From Holacanthus passer (Eukaryota > Chordata > Actinopteri > Pomacanthidae), in assembly GCA_025331565.1 (NCBI GenBank), contig JAFREQ010000062.1, positions 1,571,501-1,635,500 of the forward strand: a DNA stretch of 64,000 bases, read 5' to 3'. Positions 1 through 13,100 of this stretch are shown in pieces. Positions within the stretch are counted from its first letter, which is position 1, and each line of letters opens with the position of its first letter. The position numbers and the translations under genes were made by a program. The notes under the pieces were generated by a model that made no database searches, was not told where the DNA came from, and saw only the letters and a program-made list of their open reading frames with translations.

Positions 1-1520
1 GGTACATACAAAACCTGTGCGCTCGCAAAATATGATGTATTATGATAGTTTAATGTGACAGCACGTCCTGTACAAACATGCAGATGATGCTTTATAATCC
101 ATCAATGACAACTCTCTCTCTCTCTCTCAGTCTCTCTCTCTCTCTCTCTCTGTGTTAGTGAGAATGAGGTCAGACATGCACAAACACACAGAGTAAAAAT
201 CCAAGTTCACAGAAGCTGCTCAATAAAGTTTTACATGAAACAACAGTTTTTCCTTTCCTTCCATTATCTCTGCAGTGGACTCTGAACCTTTAGCATGTGT
301 GCAGACCAATGCTAACTGAACCAGGCTAACAAACACTGCTGCCATCCTTCACATCAGCACAAAGTCTGTCTGATCGATGCATCTGTTCACTGCTGCTCCA
401 TTACATCTTTAAAACTTCATATTTACCTCCATTTGAACTTTCCTTGCCTCTTCTTCCTTCCAACAGCAGATTGAACCAGAGGAATTCAACCAGCAAGATC
501 TTGCAAGATTGACACCGGATGTAATGAGAGTTTGCCTACAAAATAAAATCATGACGATCTAATTTTATAAAGGGGAAACTTCCCCTTTGAGTGTGTGGGT
601 GCAGAAATACATTTCCCATTGTAAAAAAACAAAATTAGCAATCATTATGTTAAATATACACTGAAAGAAGACCTCACATTTTATCATCAACTAAAAGTGA
701 GTATTAGGTTTTATTTTGAAACATTGAGTTTAATTTTTACAGGTTTTAAAAGGTAGACTGAGACACCTCCCACTTTTGTTTCCTGTAAATGAATGACTGG
801 CAGTGTGTGATTAAAATAAACAAAATAATATAAATATAATAATAATAATAATAGTAAAACTAAAACTAATCTAAAAATCCGTTTTTGAAAATAAAAGCTT
901 TCTGTCTGTACAGTACAGCACGTGAGACTCAATAATAATAATAATAATAAGAAACAATAATATTTAGAAACAAGTAGAAACAAAAATATTAATAATAATC
1001 TTTCGAGCTTTTTCAAACTTTCAAAAAATTGCAAAAAAAGAAGAAATCAATAAAACAATAATAAAGTGTATTTTACTTTGCTGTATTCCTCTCAGTGACC
1101 CTGCTTTAAAAACTAATGTCAGTAAGGATGTTAAATAATGATGCAAGTTTTAAATTAATGCAAGTTGCAAAGACAATATTTTAATTAGATCAAATTCTTT
1201 TTAATGAGAGTTTTTTTGTCAGAATATTTTCAGTTTACATACAAACTTACATCAGATATTGATATGAGGTGGGGAAAATTTATTCTGATGTAAAATAAAA
1301 AATAATGTGATGGCTTGAATTCAATATATATAAATATAATTTAAATATAAATTTGGGTGTAAAATAAATTGTTAATCAGCTGAAATGCAGGTAAAGGAAT
1401 TATACAGCTTTTATTGGAAGAAATTAATTTAACTAACTTACTCACTGTTTTCATTTTTACTTAACTCAGCAAAATTACACAAAAAAATCCACAGGTGTTA
1501 ATTAATTATCAACAATTATG
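1..1520. other. AT-rich 5' flank of exoc6b
   Basis: No gene was recognised here. The stretch holds a CT microsatellite at about 112-151, short AAT/ATA-rich runs at about 836-855 and 930-950, and an AT-rich segment at about 1315-1370. The open frames are short and made of low-complexity Leu/Tyr/Phe runs, so I do not call them genes. In other vertebrates the 5' neighbour of EXOC6B is SPR, but no part of it was seen. Confidence 0.6.
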
Positions 1521-1665
1521 AAACAAGCGAAGCTCCGCTCGCTCGGGCTGCTCTGTCACAACATCGAACCAACCCTCCGGTACATGACGCACGGAGCCAG
1601 TCCGCTCGGTTCACCTCGGCTCGGCTCGGCTCGGCTCGGCTCCGCTCAGAACCGTCCGGACCGAC

Positions 1666-1761
1666 ATGCAGGATGGCGAGTGTGGAGGCAGCCGCCGAAC
1701 ACGAGCGTATCCTGCGGGAGATCGAGAGCACGGACACCAACTGCATCGGGCCGACCCTCCG
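1666..1761 (+). other. Overlapping upstream ORF (exon 1 part)
   Basis: An ATG at 1666 lies seven bases before the exoc6b start and in another frame. It has G at -3 but C at +4, a weaker context than the main ATG (A at -3, G at +4). In spliced mRNA this frame runs 32 codons to the end of exon 1, then through exon 2 to a TAA at 7948-7950, for 62 codons in total. It would overlap the main reading frame and could reduce initiation at the main ATG if the transcript includes it. No protein function is implied. Confidence 0.5.
1673..1761 (+). CDS. exoc6b: exoc6b exon 1 (coding part)
   Basis: Residues 1-30, starting MASVEAAAEHERILREI and ending in a split Arg codon (CG|T). The donor is CG|gtaaga. 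The motif EHERILREIESTDT with IGPTLR is the conserved Sec15/EXOC6 N-terminus. The start is a few residues shorter than human EXOC6B, which has extra residues before the same motif. The 5' UTR upstream is CpG-rich and includes an out-of-frame ATG at 1666. Confidence 0.92.
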
Positions 1762-4700
1762 GTAAGACGCCCGGGGGGAGCGCGGCTAGCTCCGGCTAGC
1801 AACTCCGAGACTCCGGGAGCCTGCTCCAAACTTTAACGCTCCTGTTTCCATTATCGGACAGCTAGCCGGCTAACTTTAGCGAACAGGACAGCTAGCTTAT
1901 TTAAACTGTGAATTCTGGGGTCTAAACCTCCACATTGAGTCTTGACTGTCTTCTATGGTGGAACTCTTTTGTCCCTTTTAGCTTTTATAGCAAAACTTTG
2001 TCAACTTGTCCGCAGGTATGTCAGCAACTTAAGCTAACAGCAGCTAACTTAAGCTAGCAGGCTAATTGACATTCTGCTCACTGGTGTCAGAGCTCGCAGA
2101 GAGTCGAGCTTGTTTTTCTGCCTCCTGTTCTCTGTGTTTGTCTGACAGCTTTAATATCAATCGGTCATGTTGGTCAACTTATTGTGGAGGAGTTTTGGTG
2201 GCTAGTTAGCCTGCTAGGTGGCTAGCAACAGTCCAGATATATGAAGGAGTGTCAAGTGCAGCAGCTCTGTCAAACCCAGCTTCTGTCCATCAACACAATG
2301 AATGAGACCTAAAGCTTAAACACTGAAGGCTTGTTTTATAGTGTCAACACCACATTATCCAGCACACAGGCTGGTGTTGGTCATGTGTGTGAATGCCTAT
2401 ACATGTTTAGACTGTTGCACAATAATTCAGTGGAAACCACATTTGCAGACTGAATGGCTTTCCTGTTCATGTTGCTGTTCCTTCCAGGCTTCATGGTTTC
2501 ACATCTAGTTAAAAGGAAGGATATGATCTTGGGCTTGGACCTGAAATGGGTCACACACCCACAGTTTCTGCCCAGCTTTCATTTTAAAGGGCACTGTTAG
2601 ATGTGCCAGACTCCCAAAATACAGAGAGGACACAGTCTAGTTTTGTGGACTGTGTCATTTAAAAGTTACCTTGATTGGAGTTTCTCCCCTTCCAGAAGAA
2701 ACTGTGTCCTTGGCCAGAGGTCTTTGAACTGATTGTCCAAAGAGGAAATAGGTAATGAATGAACAGGGAAATGCAACAGAGGAACTCGGCTATTAAAGGC
2801 TTGTTGAAGGTGTGTGTGTGTTGACCATTTTCTCCTAATAGTGAGACCTATTTAAGCTTGTTATTTAGGCCAATTTCTGTTCCCGATGGGACGTCAGCAA
2901 GCCGAGAGTCGTGTGTGTCTGTGTGTGTGTTTACTGGCCCACTCAAGATCCAGACCCACATGAGTTGACAACTTTGTGTGACACCTCTTGCTGCCACATT
3001 CTCCTCTGAGTGGGTTCGTGTGCTGTTCAGTGGCGCCGTGAGCGACTCAGGCGGCGAGCAGACAGCAAGAATATTATTTTTCTGTCTCTGCACACCGCCG
3101 TGTGATGTCTCATCTCCTCCAGCTTCCTGTCTCCATCTGACTGTGACTGACTGTCAGTGTTTCCACTTCAACCACTCACACTCCAAAAAAAAATAAAAGC
3201 ACAGTCTATGTTTGGAACCATCCGCTACATAATTAGCTATATTTAGCTCAGAGGGATGTTTTAATAGGCAAAAATTCCTTTCTGTAGAATCTTCCCAGAG
3301 CAATTAAAGCAGCTCTGGTGCTGTTTTTATCTTTGATCAACCTGTGTTTGTTTGTTGAGCGTTTATGTAGCTGTAACAGTATGTAGAGGTTGACTGAGAT
3401 GTTTACTTCAGAGCTGCAATGAGTAGTCAGTTAATTGATTGGTTGAATGACAGACAATTAAATTTAAGTAATTTTATTTGGCAAAAATCCCCACAATTTT
3501 CTATTTCCAGCTCCTCACATGTGAATATTCTTTTCAAAAAGGCCAAGTGATTAATTGAGAAAATAATCTGCAGATTTATTGATAATTATAATAATTTTCA
3601 TTCGCAGCCCCATTTTGCTTTTTGAGGATTTTATAGATTTGCCTTAGTTTGTCTTCCGATTTAGCACCACTGCTACTTTTTAGGGGAAATGCTTTCAAAT
3701 ATGAGCTTAATACAAGCATCAAGATTCTAATGTTCTGACTCCTCCAAACCATCCCCAGTAGTACATTTTTCAGAAATAGGACTCTTCAAACAGCCAGGAC
3801 AAACAGGTTGGCAGTGGGAGTTGGAGGCGTTGGTTAGTGTGTCTGTGTGTTAGTGTGTGTTGTGTTGCTGCAGCAGTGTGCAGGTCTAAGCCAGCTGCAG
3901 CATTCCTCTCTGACAGCAGAGTAACTCAGGACTGATCAGTCAGCCAACTCCCTCCAGTTACTCACCTCAGGATGGGAAACTCCTGGATCCTCTATGGAAT
4001 TGCTGAATATCGTTTTACAGTATTTGTATACCACTGTGTGTTGCCAGAGAAAATGAGAAAAAGACTGGAAGACACAAGACTGTGAAGAGACGTAGCATCA
4101 CATCTCACATGAGTGAAGTATCGACAGCAAAGCACAGACATGACTGAAAGCAAACCAGCTGACGTGACTGATTGTCACACTTACTGTACTTTTACGAACA
4201 CAGAGACACACACACATCATCACACACATCTCTCTGCTACTGTCTGTATACTGGATTTCTCTGCATTACTGTCAAGTCATGTTGGCATCAGATATAAGTT
4301 ACATCACCACAAGAACAGTCATCTCCAAAAGATGAGCAGTTTGGAGATGAGTTTAAACTCTGTCATCAGCGGTTGATCGGCACAGTTGCACATGATGAAC
4401 TGTATTTTACTTAACTCAGATTTTTTTATCAGGTGTTTCAGTGAATTTGAACCCTGTGTGAGTCGTTTCCTGCCTGTCGCTGACTGATCGTGCTGCTCAT
4501 GTGTGCTTCTCCAGGAATAGCTGAATGTGTCTCAAGGTTTCATGTTTCTTATCTGTGTTTGTCTGAACTCATTCCATTCATTGTTCTGTACGTTGTGTCG
4601 GCTAATCTAATCAGTCAACTCCAGTTATGTTGCTGCGAGCGAGGAGAACCCCTGTCAAGAACTTTAAAGAGCTCCTTCTTCATGTGTGTGTTTGAGCTCC

Positions 4701-5895
4701 ACCCTGTGTTTGACAGTCAGATTTAGCCATTAATCACAGGGAAGCTTTATGTGTGCTCATTATGTGGTTTTCAATGGCCATGAGAAAATGCTTGTTTCTG
4801 ATTGGTTGGCAGGCAGTCATTTAAATCTTATGGAACAGCTGAGACATTCTGCTCAACAGTGAAAACATAGTTTAAATCAGTGCTCAAGGTATATGATACT
4901 GTTCAGACCAAAGATTCACAATGAGACGAGTTGGAACCTGCAACCTCTTGCAAAATGTCTGCAACGCTCTGAAAACCTGCCACTTTACAATTGGAGTCAA
5001 TTTTTAAAGTAAACTCTAAAATAGGTTACAATTGCAAGTTTCCCCACTGAGGGACGAATAAAGGTTTATCTTATCTTATTATTTACAGTTATTTATGTGT
5101 TGTTTTTTTCCTTTTATGGCCAAAGCAGAAAAGCAAGGGGTGCCAGCTTTTTCTGGAACTTATTCTGTTTGTTGGGCAAATGATATTTTCTCATATGGAC
5201 TAAAGGCTCATGAACTGAATTTGTATCATCATAGACTTTGTGATATCAGCAAACATATTGTTGTCCAAAAAATAGATATATCGCATTCATGATGGAATTT
5301 TATTTACACCCCTGCTTTTTAGAGATCGAAGTGAAAACAAGAAAAATGTTTCTAAGTCACTTAACGAAAAAAGAATGGCTCAGGCATCAGTACTGAAACT
5401 CAAGTGTTGCTTTAGTACTAGTTTTGAAAACCTTGAAGTGAGTCCTTGTGGTTTAAAGGACTTGCTGTATGAGTCCTGGCATGCTTCTGGTGTTGAGTTG
5501 TCATCATCCACACTTTGGTCCTGAGTGCTCTGTCCTCTGATTTCAGCCATGTTGAGTAACTCTGGGTGGAGTATTCTCACATTTAAGACATTTAGCACAG
5601 CCTGAGCAGCTCTGAAGGACTGTGTGTGTGTGTGTGTCTGTAGAGTTGCACTAGTAAAAGTCGGGAGGGAGTAGCTTGCCACAAACTTGTTACAGGCCCA
5701 CACACACCCTGCTGAGTCATTAGTCTGCACTTGGGAAGAGACACACACACACTAACACACACTAACACACACTAACACACTCATGCACACTCAAGGGTTT
5801 GGTGTGCTTGTCTTAATTGGGTTAAGATCCTATTTAGCCAGCTGTCGAGCAGCCAGCAGCTCGTCCCCAAAGCCCCAAAGGTCCTCGGATGGACG

Positions 5896-5959
<64 letters not shown>

Positions 5960-8900
5960 CTGTAAAGTGATCTCATAACTCAGACCACATTTCTCAAACT
6001 TCTCAGTGCTCAGTGTTTTCAAACTTTTTGTTCCCCTAATCTGTCCAACCAGCCATCTTCTCCTCCTCGTCCTCCTCTCCTGTGATCCCTTCCTCCACTC
6101 TTCTAACACCTCCTCCTTCACCATCTGCATCCCTCAGTCGTTGTCGTCCTCCCACCTTATTTCTTTCCCTCCTTTCTATGGACTTATGGAAATATTTTAC
6201 CTATAGGCTTTGGTTGTGAACGACATAAAAATGGCAAATGCATGTTAACCTACAAACTGGTGTAAACAGCTTTGACAGAACTTGTCTTTGGGTTGTCAAC
6301 ATCTAACTCTTGAACATTTGTTTTAATCATGGACAATGCACCTGAATTCATTGTCCACTGGTTTAATTGCTGAATCCCATTTGATTGAAACAGCCACTTA
6401 TGAAGGAATCAGTTGTGTCTCTGCTACTGTTTATGATACCATTAATTATTATGATCCAAGTATTCAATAAACTAATCTGGATTATCCTTTGAGCCATATA
6501 ATCTACTGGACAGCTGACACATCTCTTATAATGTAAACATACAGTATAGTAATAAAAATGATGAGCATGCTTTCCCCTCTTTGCATACATCCTCATTCAC
6601 TTGCTGTTTTTATTATATGCTGTTCGTTTTTATCAGCCAGTGACTTTGCATGGCTCATTGTTTGCCCATGGTTGTGGCTGTACAGACTGTGGACCTTGTG
6701 AACATGCACACACGCACACACGCAAACACTCTTTCGTTCATTGTCTTAATTTTAGCTGTGTGGTATTTCTTGGTTCCGTGCATGTCTTTGTTTGATGTCC
6801 GTACACACACTGGTGACTGTGTCCAAAGTGTGTGTGTCTAAAGAAAGCACTCTGTGGCGTCAGACCTGCTCTCTATTGTACAAGTCGGGCATTTCCTGGT
6901 CAACAGGAGGAAGGGTGTTGGATTCAAGCCATACACAGGTGTGTGTGTGTGCTGTTTTTGGAAGTGAAAAAACACAGGAAGAACTGTGATCACTATTACA
7001 GAGGAGGCTTGTACACAGAAATACTCACATGTTATTTTTCTACTTCTGTGTCCTCATGAGACCAGTTTGATCAAGTTTTTGGAAGGAGACATATTGTGTT
7101 GATTTTCTTAAATTCAGTTTTGTAGTGTCTTGGGGATCTTCATGGTATGTTGGCAGACATCCCTCAAAAGTTTTTTTTAATCTAGAGACACATTTGACTT
7201 TGTGAAGATACGCTTTGTTTCTTAGCTGTGTGTGTGTTTTTATTAACTAAATAATAAAGTACATTGATTTCTTGGATACAGTACAGTATACTATGACATA
7301 AAATGGACACTGTGTACAACTGTGTGCCTCTGTGAATTGGTGGTAGCTCCCAGTTGAGAGTGCATGGAAATGGGAGCAGGGTGATGCTGAAGAGTTTTGC
7401 AATATCGCCCCCTGATGGATGGATGTTGTAGGAAGAGCTAATGAGTTTTTCTGTAATTGCTTCATCGCTCTTGACATGTGAGATTTTTCAATTATGTAGC
7501 AAAGTTGCTTGTTACTGCATAGAAATTAGTGGATAAAAGTGGATTTTAATGTTTGAGTTGATGCCACATTGAAGTCTTTAGGCCATGCAGAAGTGGCGTA
7601 ATTATTTCTTGAAATTTAGTGAAGCATTGTCGTGTTTATCCACAGAAAAGCAAATATGTGTAAGTTTAGCTATATTTTATTATTGTTTGAGATCAAAAGA
7701 TTAAAAAACTACTTGCTCCAAAGTTTTAATAGGTCCACCAAAAAAATTAAAAATCCAGGAAAATAAAAATTTCAAAAGTTTAGACTTCAGAGGAATAAAA
7801 AATAATGTAAATATCTTGTCCCTTCTTACCTGTTGTCTTTCCTTTCTTTTCCTCCAGTTCGGTGTACGACGGTCAGGAACATGGCCTCTTCATGGAGAAG
7901 CTGGACGCACGGATCAGGAACCACGACCGAGAGATCGAGAAGATGTGTAACCATCACTTCCAGGGGTTCGTGGACTCCATCACAGAGCTGCTCAAAGTGC
8001 GAGGGGAGGCGCAGAAACTGAAGGTAAGGAGGGACGGGGAGGATGGAAGACTTTCATTCTTGATGCTTTTCTCTCATTTGTTTATTGTTGTTCTCTCTCA
8101 GAGTCAGGTGATCGACACCAACAGGCGTCTTCAGGATGATGGCAAAGAGGTTAGTTCATATCAATACTGTCCAATCAGGACTCACTTCAATAGACTCATT
8201 AACTAAAGCGGCTTCCTTCGTCTCCTTGTTTCTTCTTTTCAGCTCACCAGCTCGATGGAGGAGCTCCAACAGTGTCGAGTTCAACAGAGAAACATCGCTA
8301 CCACCATAGACAAACTGACTCACTGCCTCCCAGGTAACACAAACTAGACATGAGCCTGGAATGCTGTTGGCCTCATGTTTGAGTCTTTACGTTGTGCTTA
8401 TGGAGGATCTATTTTCACAGCTGTTCTGCTCTTATATGCAAACACAGACAACAAAATAAAATGATTTCAAAAACCTTAACTATGACATGTTTTTTTTTGT
8501 TTTTTCTGCTCTCTCTGCTTTCCTCAGTCCTGGAGATGTACAGCAGACTTCAGGAGCAGATGAGAGCCAAAAGGTATGTTACTGATTCTACTAAATTCAA
8601 ACACCTTTAGTTCCAGTATCAAAATCTTTGGTGTGTAAATGACATTTTCAGCAAGTAAAGGTTTTTAAATTTTGATTACAAAATTTAATTTCTACATTAA
8701 ACACAAGGTGGTTTACTAAGATCTCAAATGTTGATACTGGAGCTGGTATGTAGTTCCATCTGGGAGAAAAGTTGTCTTAACTGTTGATGTATCACAAATG
8801 TCTGATGAACATATACTGATGTTTAAACATGTTCTCCACACTGCATCTCCTTTAATATACATTTGAATATTAATCACATTAGTTTTATTTTAAAGCACTT

Positions 8901-10148
8901 TATGTGTTTTAGTTCTTTATAGATAGAAATTTATATTATTATTGTTAGTAAATGATGCACTTTGGCCATTTGCAAATTTCCCCACTGTGGGACGAATAAA
9001 GGTTTATCTTATCTTATCTTATTTTGTCTATTATTTCTTACCTTTTAGCCACTAGATGGAGCAAGAGTACTTGGAATAGAGGCACAGATTACTTTACTCT
9101 GTCTTTTTCCCCTCCCTGCCCTTGGCCTGACCTGCAGACAGAAGTCTGGTTGGTCATAAATTTGTCGTTTGTTTGTGTGTTTTTCTACTTCTCTCTGTCC
9201 TGCGGCGGCTGGGCTCTCAGGGAGCAGGGAGAGGTCAGCCAACAGCGACTGCTCCTCGAGAGAGAAAGTGTGTGTGAGAGATGCAGTGGAGTGAAGTGGA
9301 GTGAAGTGTTTGGGTGATATTGTATTGCCAAAGATCCCTGAGGTGTATCTGAGTGTATTTATTTCTGTGTGTGCGTGCTTGTGTTTGTGTTTGTGTGTTT
9401 CTGCTTGCTTTCAGTCCTGCGTCTGACAGTCAGGACGTTGTTTTTATTGCTGTGTGTGTGTTTAGTTTTGCAAATGTCTCCTCCCTCAACCAGAAACTCA
9501 AAGGTTTAATCAGCATCTGCACAGTCCTTCAAAGCTACATTAGCTGTGTAAGAGCTGGAAGGCTGGCAGAAACAAAACAAAAGCAGATTTGGTGCTGGAC
9601 AAGTTTAATCTCAACCTGAAGTTTAAAACAAGCTAATAAGAAATCAATTGACTGTATGATTGAATAAATGAAATAAATGGTGTGTGTGTGTGTCAGGTAC
9701 TACCCAGCGCTGCGGACGTTGGAGCAGCTGGAGCTGACGTGTCTTCCCCGGGCGGGTCAGTACCGGTTCTGCTCCATTATGGCGGAAAACATCCCCAAAC
9801 TGAGGACACAGATCAGAGACACGGCCATGACGCAGCTGAGAGACTTCCTGGAGAGCATCCGGAAACACTCGGACAAGATTGGAGAGACGGCCATTAAACA
9901 GGTACAAGAACACACAGAAACGTGCGCACACAGACGCACACTCAGCTGTGTGTGTGTGTGTGTTGATAAGGGCTGCAGTCTTATTGGCTCTTACACCACA
10001 ATTGGTTTTTGTTCTCCATCATCTTTCTTTCTCTGTCTCTTAATCAGAAGCAGCCTCTGTGTGTGTGTGTGTCTTGTTCTGTGGTTCCATTGCCAGTAAA
10101 CAAGCATGTAAGCACTGCAGGAGACGCCGTGGCTTGTCAGTGAACGTG

Positions 10149-10180
<32 letters not shown>

Positions 10181-13100
10181 GAGAGTCCTTGCTTTTCAGC
10201 ACTTACCTAAGTGTTCTTCTGTTTTTCAACGTCAAGGAAGTTATATACGAGTGCGTCTATGTGTTTTGTATCCATAGCTCAAAGTGAGGCCTCTTGTTTA
10301 TTTGTGTGCCTCCATTATTTGGGGGCATGTCGTTCCATGGGATTGCAGGATGAAGGGGTGGGATGGGAATGAGGGCGGAGCGGCTGATGACAGACAGATG
10401 AGTGGATGGAGACTCTGGGAAAAGTGGTTGCACAGTCTGTTGTGTGGTATATTCTAATCATGGCTTTCTCTGTTAATAATTGTAGCTTTTGACATCTGGC
10501 AAATACTGAATTATCACATTGGTCCTCGTACTCCAAGTGTCCAACCTGTTCAAGTGTCCACAGCTCTGAATCAGAATAAAAAGAAAAGTCAGAATAATAA
10601 TAATAATGATAAAGCATAATTCTTTAGGGAATTCATGATATATCAATGGCGATGGCTTGTACAACACATCTGTTAGAGCCCAAACTATTGACCCCTTCAA
10701 AAACAACAATAATGCTACTAAATAATAATAAGTGCTCCTCAGGCCAGTCTGACACTGAACTTTCTTTGTCAAAAAGTTATCAAAAATAGTAGATTGTGGA
10801 GTCTAATGACCTTTGTCCTCTAGATGTCACTAGAGGATCATTTCTCACTCTTAATCCAAAACGTTACTGAAGCTGGTTGACCAGTGATAAAGTGACAAAC
10901 TCACCCACCTCAGTCTAGTTGAACACCTTCTGGAGCGACATGTTGGACGGGATTCTCCACTACCACCATCAAAACACCAAATTATGGAGTTCCTGAAAGT
11001 TGGAGAAGCTATGACAAAGGTGCACTGAAGATGAAGATAAAGACCCTTTGTGTGTTAGGTGTATGTTTTCCTTTTAATTTGTCAACCATCTGTAGTTTTA
11101 AACATTTGTTTTCTCTCCAAGCAATCATGTAACGGTGATCAACATGAAACTGTGATGACAAAGAATCAGAAACACTCGGTGAATGCAGAGGAATTTGTCT
11201 CCAGATGACCCTCATGTGAAGCACAAGTAGCCCCCACATATCACTCCACATCCACACAGCCTGAACCCTTCAGTGACCTTTAAGTGGGGGGTCCTGGGAC
11301 CGCAATTTGAGAATCACTGGCATAGAAAATCCACTTGCAGTCCCTGAAGAAGCTAACCACTAACTCCTCTAACCACTAATTACAAGGGAGATTATGGAAA
11401 CCCCAGTGGTCCAGCAGTTCTGATACTGATACTGGGATTATGTTGTTGTATCAAATGTTTGGCTCAGAGCGCTCACACTCAATCAGAAGCCTTCTAAGTG
11501 TGTGTGTATGAACGATGTGGACGAACAAATTAGTATCTCCTCTTCTACGCTTCCTTTCCTTTGTCCCTCCTTCACCCTTTTTCTCATCCCGCTTCATTTT
11601 TCCTGTCTCTCCATCCCCTTCTCTCTCAGACACTGTGTCTCTCTGGCGCGCTCTGTTCCAAATTAGCTCTAACTCTCTGTACCCAGCCGTCCTTACAGCT
11701 CCCTCGACCAAGGATGTGAAAATAAATAGATCTGGGGAAAGAGGAGGGGATGAGGGAGGAGACGGAGGAGAGCACAGGGCTCACAATGGAGCTATTGTCT
11801 GCTGCCACATGCCCATAGAAGAGGAGGAGAGAGGGAGGAAGATGGGTGAAGAAGAAGGAAGAGAAGAGGGGGAGAAAGGAGGTTTGGTAGTGGGGTGAAT
11901 GGGGAAGTTGGTGAAGAGGAGGAACAAGATGATGGATGCAGAGGAAAACGAGAGAGAAAGGGATGATAGGGAGGTAGAGGGTGAGAGGATGGAAAGAAGA
12001 GGGAGATCAGGACAAAAGAGACGATGAGGAAGAGAATGAAGGAAGAAGAGGAAGATACTGGAAGTAAAGGGAAAGAGGGAAGACATGAGTAAAGAGGTGA
12101 ACTTGAAGAAGAGTAGGATGGGGAGAAAAGGGAGAGATGAAGAAGAAAAGCAGATGAGAGCGTGAGCGCAAATCGATTGAGAGGGAAGAGGTAAACGGAA
12201 GAATGGAGAAACTAACAGAAGGATGAAAAAGGAAAAAATCTGAAGATGAAGAGTAAAAAGAAAGGAGCAGGTGTGAGGAGGAAGAGGAGATAGGAGGAAA
12301 TAAGGTCGCTGGTTAGACAGACATTTGCTCCTTTTCTTAAATAATAGTAAAAAGAACCTTTTAAAGTTGTCACCTTGTGTTCTAGGCTATTGTGATGGCA
12401 CTTCTCTGGGTTTGCTGATGTTTTATAGACAGGAAGGATTGTCTGTAACATGAGTGAGTTAATTCTGTTTTTACTTGCCCGTCGTTAAGACTGGATAGAA
12501 CAATTTGTAGATGTGATTGTAAAGTCCGTCCTCATAGAGTTATAAACCTTTGTATAGTGTTCTGGCGTCTACCAAGGCTTCAAACCCATGATTGTATTAC
12601 TCAAAGTGGCTTTCCTGGATCGTGTTTCATTGCATCATGGTGCCCAAAGCAGTGAGGGGCAGGAAGGAAAAGGAGAAGAAGAAGGTCAAGGAAGGAGAGG
12701 GATGAAATCATTGTGGAGAGGAGGAGGAGGACAAGATACAAAAGAATGATTTAAAGAAAAAAAGCACAGAGTCTTCTTTTAACCAGAATCATCTCCAAAT
12801 GTCTTTGTCATTCTTTTCTAACTCCCCCTTGTCATTCGTCATTTCCCTCTTTCTCTCTTATTCTGTCACATCACATTTTCTTCTCTCTCTTAAGATGTCT
12901 GTCTCCGTCTTTCTCTCTCCTCCACTCTTTCCATCTCCTCATCTTTCCATCTACTTCCCTCCCTCCTTTCTTCTCTTTGCTCCTGTTTTTTTTTTTTTCT
13001 CTTTCTTTTATTTCAGCAAAGGACAAGTTCAGAGCTTCTGCTGTGTTTTCGGTAGTTTTACACACACACATACACACACACACACTCGCACACACACTAA

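Larger units (their letters stand above)
1520..1850 (+). promoter_or_regulatory. exoc6b: CpG-rich promoter region of exoc6b
   Basis: Base composition switches abruptly from AT-rich to GC- and CpG-rich near 1528 and stays so past the end of exon 1 (1761). This is the usual signature of a vertebrate CpG-island promoter. No TATA box was seen at a useful distance. Five perfect tandem CTCGG units lie at 1615-1639 within the presumed 5' UTR or core promoter. The transcription start cannot be fixed from sequence alone. Confidence 0.65.
1762..7857 (+). other. exoc6b intron 1
   Basis: This 6.1 kb intron has no coding sequence I recognise. The first 500 bases are rich in GCTAGC/GCTAAC words. Other contents are a MITE-like element (about 3412-3612), a retroposon tail (about 5029-5081), a long CA microsatellite (5895-5958), smaller GT and CA tracts near 2811, 2915, 5624 and 5741-5780, and a CTCF-like word at 7406. 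The rest is unremarkable AT-rich sequence. Confidence 0.85.
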
